Part shown: positions 33,680-40,055 of the stretch, piece by piece
Layout: the number at the start of each line of letters is the position of its first letter
Position numbering within the stretch: the first letter of the stretch is position 1
NCBI GenBank assembly: GCA_045580835.1
Contig: JAZNOM010000030.1
Coordinates: 47,212 to 111,211 of the forward strand
Origin: UMGS902 sp045580835
GTDB lineage: Bacteria > Bacillota > Clostridia > Oscillospirales > CAG-272
Direction: 5' to 3'
DNA: 64,000 bases
Translations under genes and position numbers: made by a program
Notes under the pieces: generated by a model
What the model was told of the DNA's origin: nothing
Database searches by the model: none
The model's input: the letters and a program-made list of their open reading frames with translations, nothing else

Positions 33680-35104
33680 TTATTCCTTTCCGCTCCAACA
33701 ATATGTGCAAAGCTTACACGGCTCTATGCCGATTGATTTTATTATTCCATCAAGGGACTGAAATTCAAGAGATGCAAAATTGAAAGACTCGCATATAGTC
33801 TTTCTGAGCTTTTTGCCGCGTTCGGTTGAAGAATCTGCGTATTCATCAATATATTTGAAGCCCTCTTCGCCTTCAAGATCCATGATTACTCTACGGGCAA
33901 GAAGCTCCATGGGGCTTCTTGAACTTGAAAAATTCAAATACTTGCATCCGTACATAATAGGAGGACAAGCAGTACGCATATGCACTTCTTTTGCACCATG
34001 GTCATATAGGAAATCAACCGTTTCTTTAAGCTGCGTTCCACGAACAATAGAGTCGTCCACAAACAGAAGTTTCTTGCCTTGGATCAACTCATGAACAGGT
34101 ATTTGCTTCATCTTTGCAACTTTTTTTCGGTCGATTTGAGTAGCCGACATAAAGCTACGCGGCCAAGTAGGTGTGTATTTGATAAACGGACGGGCAAAAG
34201 GAATACCACTCTTCGTAGCATATCCGATTGCGTGAGGAGTGCCTGAGTCCGGAACACCGCCAACATAGTCAATACCTTGCGCGAGTCCTGCGGCTCTGTC
34301 ATTCTCTGCCATTATCTCTCCGTTACGGTAGCGCATCATCTCTACATTTACGCCTTCGTAATTTGAAGTCGAATAACCATAATACGACCAAAGGAATGCG
34401 CAAATACGCATTTCTTTGCCCGGTTCCATGAGCTGTGTGATGCCGTTGGCAGTGATCTCAACGATTTCGCCGGGACCAAGCTCCATTGCATCTTCATATC
34501 CGAGTTTCTGATATGCAAACGATTCAAAGGAAACACAATAGCCATCATCACTTTTTCCAAGGTGAACAGGAGTTCTGCCAAAATAATCACGTGCAGCAAT
34601 AATGTGACCATTATCACAAAGAATCAAAATAGAGGCTGAACCTTCAATTGACTGTTGTGCAAATCTGATTCCCTCTGCAAAAGTGGGCTTTTGGTCAATA
34701 AGCGCTGCCATAAGCTCGTTTGAATTTACCTTGCCGCCGGTCATGGCATCAAAATGAAGACCGCAAGGCGACAAATATTTGTCAATAAGCTCGTCAGCAT
34801 TATTAATAACACCAACCGTACAGATTGCGTAAGTACCATGATTTGAACGAATCAAAAGTGGCTGCGGATCTGTATCGCTTATACATCCAATAGCCGAAGT
34901 ACCTTTCATTTCCTCAAGCACATTTTCAAACTTGGTTCTGAAAGGTGAATTTTCAATATTATGGATTTTTCTCTGTAATCCTATTTCTTTATCGTACGCT
35001 GCCATGCCTGCACGGCGCGTACCAAGGTGTGAATGATAGTCGGTTCCGAAAAACACGTCTATCATAGCATCGGTTTTACATACCGCACCAAAAAAACCGC
35101 CCAT
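33680..35104 (-). CDS. purF: Amidophosphoribosyltransferase homologue lacking the N-terminal nucleophile cysteine
   Basis: 474 aa. The phosphoribosyltransferase half is intact: the PRPP loop is LLFVDDSIVRGTQLKE, with YVGGVPDSGTPHAIGYA before it and CPPIMYGC after it. The N-terminal half has the Ntn-glutaminase fold (YHSHLGTRRAGMAAY), but the chain starts M-G-G-F-F-G where active enzymes have M-C-G-x-x-G, so the nucleophile Cys1 is Gly. AAAGGAG stands 7 nt before this ATG and I see no better start. It may use free ammonia, rely on another glutaminase, or be a regulatory paralogue. Its place in the pur operon supports a role in the first committed step. Confidence 0.88.
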   Translation of the reverse strand: MGGFFGAVCKTDAMIDVFFGTDYHSHLGTRRAGMAAYDKEIGLQRKIHNIENSPFRTKFENVLEEMKGTSAIGCISDTDPQPLLIRSNHGTYAICTVGVINNADELIDKYLSPCGLHFDAMTGGKVNSNELMAALIDQKPTFAEGIRFAQQSIEGSASILILCDNGHIIAARDYFGRTPVHLGKSDDGYCVSFESFAYQKLGYEDAMELGPGEIVEITANGITQLMEPGKEMRICAFLWSYYGYSTSNYEGVNVEMMRYRNGEIMAENDRAAGLAQGIDYVGGVPDSGTPHAIGYATKSGIPFARPFIKYTPTWPRSFMSATQIDRKKVAKMKQIPVHELIQGKKLLFVDDSIVRGTQLKETVDFLYDHGAKEVHMRTACPPIMYGCKYLNFSSSRSPMELLARRVIMDLEGEEGFKYIDEYADSSTERGKKLRKTICESFNFASLEFQSLDGIIKSIGIEPCKLCTYCWSGKE

Positions 35105-35130
35105 TGGTTACTCCTTTAAAATATACGCTA

Positions 35131-35625
35131 TTACTTATTAAGTTCAGCAGCAACTGCTGCATCCTTTTCAAGCACTTTTTTTGCATCACTTGCACGCTTG
35201 CTATCGAGTTTTTCTGCAAGTTCTTCGTCCTCAACCGCAAGAATTTGAGCTGCGAGCAATGCCGCATTTGCACCACCGTCAATAGCCACTGTAGCAACCG
35301 GAATACCGGTAGGCATCTGAACAGTAGCAAGCAATGCGTCAAGTCCGTCAAGATTTGTAGACTTGCAAGGTATACCAATTACAGGAAGAGTCGTATTTGC
35401 TGCAACTGCACCTGCAAGATGAGCAGCCATACCTGCAGCAGCAATCATAACGCCAAACCCGTTAGCACGAGCGTTTTTAGAAAACTCCGCCGCTTCTATG
35501 GGAGTTCTGTGAGCGGAATAAACATGCACTTCAAAAGGAATTTCAAATGCAGTAAGTATATCGGTAGCTTTGCGAATTATAGGCAGATCGCTATCACTGC
35601 CCATAAGTATGCCAACTTTTTTCAT
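35131..35625 (-). CDS. purE: N5-carboxyaminoimidazole ribonucleotide mutase
   Basis: 164 aa from the ATG at 35625 with GGAGG 6 nt upstream. Class I PurE features: GILMGSDSDLPIIRKA, the SAHRTP catalytic-His motif, IAAAGMAAHLAGAVAA, and LPVIGIPCKS. No purK is adjacent, and none is in the window. First gene of the pur operon, behind the ZTP riboswitch. Confidence 0.97.
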   Translation of the reverse strand: MKKVGILMGSDSDLPIIRKATDILTAFEIPFEVHVYSAHRTPIEAAEFSKNARANGFGVMIAAAGMAAHLAGAVAANTTLPVIGIPCKSTNLDGLDALLATVQMPTGIPVATVAIDGGANAALLAAQILAVEDEELAEKLDSKRASDAKKVLEKDAAVAAELNK

Positions 35626-35648
35626 ATGTAACCTCCAAAAAGCAAAAA

Positions 35649-35758
35649 GGCACACTTACCTTGTACAAGTAAATGTGCCCAGACGGTCGACTTAAATCTT
35701 TTATATTTTCTTTGCTCCCCGTGGTGCTCCACTAAATCCGTCAGTCGCAAAGAATTTA
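35649..35758 (-). promoter_or_regulatory. ZTP (pfl-motif) riboswitch with terminator, controlling the pur operon
   Basis: On the minus strand: stem strand ttctttgc, GACTGACGGa, hairpin gtggagcaccac, cGGGGAg, closing strand gcaaagaa, a linker, then CCGTCTGGGCA. GACGG and CCGTC form the pseudoknot arm. The final GGGC opens a terminator hairpin (35649-35679, ggcacatttac / gtaagtgtgcc on the RNA strand) followed by TTTTTGCTTTTT. Bound ZMP/ZTP should prevent termination. The conserved blocks are the same as in the pflB leader while stems and linkers differ, which is the covariation expected of a real RNA class. Confidence 0.94.
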
Positions 35759-35774
35759 AGTTTAACATGCGTAA

Positions 35775-35803
35775 ATTATAACATATTAATAATAAAAGGT
35801 CAA
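35775..35803 (-). promoter_or_regulatory. Sigma-A promoter of the pur operon
   Basis: TTGACC (35803-35798), a 17-bp spacer and TATAAT (35780-35775) on the minus strand. It starts only about 18 bp after the pyrB stop. Confidence 0.88.
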
Positions 35804-35820
35804 GGCACGAAAGGTTGATT

Positions 35821-36900
35821 TTAAATTTTTGCCTTTTCTTCACAATAAATACATCTGCAAATACCGTTTTCTTTGTCAGATAGCTTAAAAACATGATCAA
35901 GCTCCTGTTCAACAGTAGTGATGCATTTAGGATTCTTGCAAAAAACTTTATTTATCAAAAGTTCTCCTTCGTCTTCCGGCTCAACATTAACCTCTTCGAG
36001 AAGTTTTAAAATAAGAGCCATTCGGATAAACTTTCCGTTCAAAGCCTGCTTAAAATAGCAAGCACGTGGGTCTTTGTCTACCGCAACGCTGATTTCATTC
36101 ACACGCGGCAGAGGATGAAGGATGCAAAGATCAGTCTTTGCACTTTCAAGTTTTGCGGTGTCAAGAACATAGCTGTTTTTTAAACGCTCATATTCCGAAG
36201 GATCATCGAAACGCTCACGCTGAATTCGTGTCATATAAAGCACGTCAAGCACAGGAAGCGCGCCTTCAAGAGAAGTAGTCTCGGTGTAAACCATATGATT
36301 CTTCCTCAGCACCTCGGACTTGAGATACCCGGGAAGTTTGAGTTCTTCGGGTGAAATCAGAATAACACGAATACCTGTGTAACGAGAAAGCGCAGAAATA
36401 AGCGAGTGCACAGTTCTGCCATATTTAAGGTCACCGCAAAAACCAATTGTTAGGTTATTAGTACGACCTTTTTCGCGATAAATTGTCAAAAGGTCAGTAA
36501 GCGTCTGCGTGGGATGGCAATGTGCGCCGTCACCTGCATTAATAACCGGTACAGTAGCATTTTTAGATGCTACATAAGGAGCGCCTTCTTTAGGATGGCG
36601 CATTGCAATTATATCAGCATAGCAGCTGATAATCTTCGCTGTATCTGCAACGCTTTCGCCTTTAGCGGCGGAAGAACTGCTTGCTTCTGAAAAACCTATA
36701 ACACTGCCGCCAAGTTCAAGCATAGCAGCCTCAAAACTGAGTCTGGTGCGTGTAGAGGGTTCAAAAAACAAAGTTGCAAGCTTTTTACCCTTACACTTTT
36801 CTGAATACTTAACAGGATTTTCAATAATGTCACACGCGGTCAGCATGAGCTCATGAAGCTCCTCGACCGAAAAGTCTACGATGTCAATAAGACTTCTCAT
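35821..36900 (-). CDS. pyrB: Aspartate carbamoyltransferase with C-terminal PyrI-type zinc domain
   Basis: 359 aa. Residues 1 to about 305 are the catalytic chain: FFEPSTRTRLSFEAAMLELG (carbamoyl-phosphate site), IIAMRHPKEGAP, INAGDGAHCHPTQTLTDLL and LHPLPRVNEISVAVD. The last 45 residues add the zinc-binding part of the PyrI regulatory chain: VFCKNPKCIT...CRCIYCEEKAKI, with four cysteines. The PyrI allosteric nucleotide domain is missing. A comparable catalytic-regulatory fusion is known in Thermotoga. Last gene of the pyr operon; no terminator follows before the pur promoter. Confidence 0.93.
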   Translation of the reverse strand: MRSLIDIVDFSVEELHELMLTACDIIENPVKYSEKCKGKKLATLFFEPSTRTRLSFEAAMLELGGSVIGFSEASSSSAAKGESVADTAKIISCYADIIAMRHPKEGAPYVASKNATVPVINAGDGAHCHPTQTLTDLLTIYREKGRTNNLTIGFCGDLKYGRTVHSLISALSRYTGIRVILISPEELKLPGYLKSEVLRKNHMVYTETTSLEGALPVLDVLYMTRIQRERFDDPSEYERLKNSYVLDTAKLESAKTDLCILHPLPRVNEISVAVDKDPRACYFKQALNGKFIRMALILKLLEEVNVEPEDEGELLINKVFCKNPKCITTVEQELDHVFKLSDKENGICRCIYCEEKAKI

Positions 36901-36925
36901 TTAACAGATTCCTTTCGATTGAGGT

Positions 36926-37579
36926 TTAGCACTTTGCACCGTTAACCTCAAGATACTTCTTGATACGGTCAACGTTTTCCTTGTTTGCAGGATCTTCTTC
37001 AAGATACTCGATGATATCGTACACATCAACTACGGAGTATACGGGGAAACCGAATTCATCAGCAATTTCGCCCATTGCGCTCTTATCTGTCTGACCCTTT
37101 TCCTTACGGTCAACCATAACGAAAGTAGCAGCAACCTTTGTATTGAGGTGCGCCAAAATTGCCATGCTTTCGCGAATAGCAGTACCTGCGGTTATAACGT
37201 CCTCAACGATAACGATTTCTTCGGTTTCGTTCGGAACATATCCAACAAACACGCCACCTTCTCCGTGATCCTTAACTTCTTTTCTATTGAAGAAGAAAGG
37301 AACATCAAGTCCGTTCTTGGAAAGAGCAACAGCAGCAGAAACCGCGATAGAAATACCCTTGTACGCAGGGCCGTAAAGTACAGTTCTCTTGTTGCCTACT
37401 TTTTCAAGATATGCCTTTGCATAAAACTCGCCAAGCTTTGAAATCTGCTCGCCGGTCTTGATTTCGCCTGCGTTGATAAAGTAAGGAATCTTACGTCCGC
37501 TCTTTGCAGTAAAATCACCAAACTTAAGCACACCTGCACTCTGTAAAAACTGTATAAACTCTCTCTTATAGCTTTCCAT
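36926..37579 (-). CDS. pyrE: Orotate phosphoribosyltransferase
   Basis: 217 aa. It makes OMP from orotate and PRPP. The PRPP loop is IVIVEDVITAGTAIRESM, with PYFINAGEIKTGEQI, YGPAYKGISIAVSAAVAL and FFFNRKEVKDHGEGG (catalytic-loop Lys/His). Start after AGGAGA. It lies between pyrF and pyrB with short gaps. Confidence 0.97.
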   Translation of the reverse strand: MESYKREFIQFLQSAGVLKFGDFTAKSGRKIPYFINAGEIKTGEQISKLGEFYAKAYLEKVGNKRTVLYGPAYKGISIAVSAAVALSKNGLDVPFFFNRKEVKDHGEGGVFVGYVPNETEEIVIVEDVITAGTAIRESMAILAHLNTKVAATFVMVDRKEKGQTDKSAMGEIADEFGFPVYSVVDVYDIIEYLEEDPANKENVDRIKKYLEVNGAKC

Positions 37580-37593
37580 GATTATCTCCTTTA

Positions 37594-38295
37594 TTAGTCA
37601 ACAAATTCAGCTACGCATCTGTTATATGCAGCAACGGGATCATCTGCTGCTGTAATGGGTCTGCCCACTACGATATAATCAGAACCGATCTTCTTTGCTT
37701 CCGCGGGAGTCATAACTCTCTTCTGGTCACCGATATCGCCATCTGCAAAACGAACGCCGGGGGTAATTGTGAGGAAATCGCTGCTGCAAGTTTCGTGTAC
37801 CTTGCCTGCCTCGAGAGGTGAGCAAACTACACCGTCAAGACCTGGAACCTTTGCATTGTGAGCATAGTGCATAACAACCTTATCAATAGGTTCATGGATA
37901 AGAAGGTCGTTTTCCATGCTCTCCTGATCAGTAGACGTAAGCTGGGTAACAGCAATAAGAAGGGGTCTTGTGCCATCGGGACGAGTAAGACCTTCAATTG
38001 CTGCCTCCATCATACGAACAGTACCTGCTGCATGAAGATTGGTAATATCAACATCAAGTCCTGAAAGGACAAACATTGACTTTTTAACTGTGTTGGGGAT
38101 ATCGTGAAGTTTGAGGTCGAGAAATATCTTATGACCGCGCTTTTTGATTTCACGAACGATCTGCGGGCCTTCTGCATAGAAAAGCTCCATACCAATCTTA
38201 ACGAAAGGCTTTCTTCCACCCTCAAACTTATCTAAAAAAGAATAAACCTGTTCTGCACTTGAAAAGTCACAAGCAACAATGACGTCCTTACCCAT
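37594..38295 (-). CDS. pyrF: Orotidine 5'-phosphate decarboxylase
   Basis: 233 aa, the shorter PyrF type. The active-site motif is FLDLKLHDIPNTVKKSM (Lys and Asp tetrad), preceded by VACDFSSAEQVYSFLDKFE and followed by ITPGVRFADGDIGDQKRV and DYIVVGRPITAADDP. The start overlaps the pyrD stop by one base (TAATG). Confidence 0.98.
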   Translation of the reverse strand: MGKDVIVACDFSSAEQVYSFLDKFEGGRKPFVKIGMELFYAEGPQIVREIKKRGHKIFLDLKLHDIPNTVKKSMFVLSGLDVDITNLHAAGTVRMMEAAIEGLTRPDGTRPLLIAVTQLTSTDQESMENDLLIHEPIDKVVMHYAHNAKVPGLDGVVCSPLEAGKVHETCSSDFLTITPGVRFADGDIGDQKRVMTPAEAKKIGSDYIVVGRPITAADDPVAAYNRCVAEFVD

Positions 38296-39206
38296 TATTT
38301 AACTCCTCCTATTATTTCACTCAAACTGTTAATCTTATATTCATCCATTACACGAGGTAAATCCTCAATAATACTCTTGCAGGCATACGGATCGATAAGG
38401 TTAGCTGCGCCAACTTCAACGGCAGTCGCACCTGCAAGCATAAGTTCAATTACATCTTCTGCACAAGTTACACCGCCCATTCCGACAACCGGAATTTTAA
38501 CCGCATGTGCAACCTGATAAACCATGCGAACGGCTACAGGAAAAATTGCACTGCCCGAGAACCCGCCCATTGTGTTTGCAATGACAGGCTTCTTGGTCTT
38601 AAGGTCAATTCTCATGCCAAGCAATGTGTTGATAAGACTGATGCCATCAGCTCCTGCTGCTTCGCAAGCCTTTGCGATTGATACGATATCTGTTACATTG
38701 GGCGAGAGTTTAATTATAACAGGCTTTGTAGTAACCTTTTTAACCGCTTCGGTGACCTCAGCAGCCGCGTCGGGAGATGTACCAAAACTCATTCCGCCGC
38801 CATGAACATTGGGACAGCTTACGTTTACCTCAAGCCAACCAACTTGATCACACTTATCAAGCCTTTCACAAGTATATGCATAATCCTCAACAGAAAAGCC
38901 GCTAACATTTGCCATAACCTTTTTGTTAAAGAACTTTGCGAGTTTAGGAAGCTCCTCGGAAATAACCTTTTCAACGCCAGGGTTCTGGAGACCAACGGCA
39001 TTAATCATGCCGGCGGTGCATTCCGCGATTCTGGGAGTGGGGTTACCGAAACGCGGCTCCTTTGTTGTACCTTTAAACGAGAAAGTGCCGAGCATATTGA
39101 TGTCATAAAGTTCTGCAAACTCATAGCCAAAACCGAAAGTTCCGCTTGCGGGGATAATGGGATTGTCCAGTTCAATACCACAAAGGTTTACATTCATTTT
39201 TCCCAT
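38295..39206 (-). CDS. pyrD: Dihydroorotate dehydrogenase, class 1B catalytic subunit
   Basis: 303 aa from the ATG at 39206, with GGAGGAG 5 nt upstream; longer frames run into pyrK. The active-site base cysteine is in EVNVSCPNVHGGGMSFG. Other FMN-site motifs: NPIIPASGTFGFGYEF, GLQNPGVEKV, LINTLLGMRIDL, and GMGGVTCAEDVIELMLAGA. Class 1B uses NAD through the PyrK partner, whose gene lies directly upstream and overlaps this start by 13 bp. Confidence 0.97.
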   Translation of the reverse strand: MGKMNVNLCGIELDNPIIPASGTFGFGYEFAELYDINMLGTFSFKGTTKEPRFGNPTPRIAECTAGMINAVGLQNPGVEKVISEELPKLAKFFNKKVMANVSGFSVEDYAYTCERLDKCDQVGWLEVNVSCPNVHGGGMSFGTSPDAAAEVTEAVKKVTTKPVIIKLSPNVTDIVSIAKACEAAGADGISLINTLLGMRIDLKTKKPVIANTMGGFSGSAIFPVAVRMVYQVAHAVKIPVVGMGGVTCAEDVIELMLAGATAVEVGAANLIDPYACKSIIEDLPRVMDEYKINSLSEIIGGVK

Positions 39207-39925
39207 ATTATCTCCTCCTTTACAAGCACAGGACCGTCTTTGCATATTCTCTTGTTTCCGTAAAGGGTCTTACAAGAGCATCCCATGCATGCGCCGAATC
39301 CGCAACCCATGCGTTCTTCAAAGCTGAGCTGACCGCTTGTTTTAGTAGCGTTGTATACGGCTTTAAGCATAGGTTCGGGACCGCAGGTGTAAAAATATGT
39401 GTAATCAATATCACCTATCGCATCGGTAACAAAACCTTTTGTGCCGTACGAACCGTCAGCAGTTGTCACAGTAACGGTAGCACCGAGTGCGCGGAATTCA
39501 TTTTCATAGAACACCTCGGATTTCGTGTTGAATCCAAGGACAACAGAAACTTTTTTGCCCTCAGCAATAAGCTTCTTTGCAAGCATATAAAGCGGAGGAA
39601 CGCCTACACCACCACCAAGAAGAAGCGGAGCATCGCCAGAAACAGAAGTATCGTAACCGTTTCCAAGACCGATAAGAACATCAAGTTCTCCCTCGTTCAT
39701 TTCTTGCATCTGCTTTGTTCCCTTGCCGACAACCTTGTATATAATTGTAATAACTCCGTCCTCACAGTCGCAAACAGAAATCGGTCTGCGAAGATAAAGT
39801 CCATCAAGTTTGATATTTATAAACTGCCCGCAGGCAACACCCTCGGTGTCGCCCGCAAGCTTCATAAGCATTACATTGTCGGTAAGCGGAACATTTTGAA
39901 TAATCTTATATATTCCTTGTTTCAT
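39194..39925 (-). CDS. pyrK: Dihydroorotate dehydrogenase electron-transfer subunit
   Basis: 243 aa from the ATG at 39925, or 247 aa from the ATG at 39937. FAD/NAD(P)-binding reductase fold (YLRRPISVCDCEDGVITIIY, LLLGGGVGVPPLYMLAKKL). The C-terminal 2Fe-2S ligands are in ERMGCGFGACMGCSCKTLYG and KRICKDGPV. The start is ambiguous. The ATG at 39937 belongs to a dispersed repeat (39928-40048) that supplies the sequence ATGGTCATA in frame, with GGAAGGA almost touching it; the second ATG is about 13 nt from that site. Confidence 0.95.
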   Translation of the reverse strand: MKQGIYKIIQNVPLTDNVMLMKLAGDTEGVACGQFINIKLDGLYLRRPISVCDCEDGVITIIYKVVGKGTKQMQEMNEGELDVLIGLGNGYDTSVSGDAPLLLGGGVGVPPLYMLAKKLIAEGKKVSVVLGFNTKSEVFYENEFRALGATVTVTTADGSYGTKGFVTDAIGDIDYTYFYTCGPEPMLKAVYNATKTSGQLSFEERMGCGFGACMGCSCKTLYGNKRICKDGPVLVKEEIIWEK

Positions 39926-39927
39926 GA

Positions 39928-40048
39928 TTATGACCATTCCTTCCTACAAAGCGCGAATTTTTGCCGTTTTCGGTACATACCGAAATTTGCGCAGCATCAT
40001 GGCGCAAAAGGCACAAAAGTCGCTGTTTGAAAGATTTATCTTTCAAAC
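39928..40048 (-). repeat. Dispersed structured repeat, copy A (upstream of pyrK)
   Basis: About 121 bp between carB and pyrK, with a second copy at 54002-54121 (about four in five positions identical by eye). Sense orientation is towards pyrK. It begins with a 10-bp hairpin (gtttgaaaga / tctttcaaac), continues with the strand gcgacttttgtgcc, a GCGC hairpin, a ttcggt / accgaa hairpin, and ggcaaaaattcgc, which can pair back to the earlier strand. It ends in a ribosome site and ATGGTCATA. No ORF and no terminal transposase are present. ERIC-like repeat or regulatory RNA; not a family I recognise. Confidence 0.8.
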
Positions 40049-40055
40049 TTTCCTC

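Noticed and set aside
35649..35758. Classical guanine/adenine (purine) riboswitch before purE
   Set aside because: The conserved blocks are GACTGACGG, GGGGA and CCGTCTGGGC of the pfl/ZTP motif; the three-way junction core of the purine aptamer is absent.
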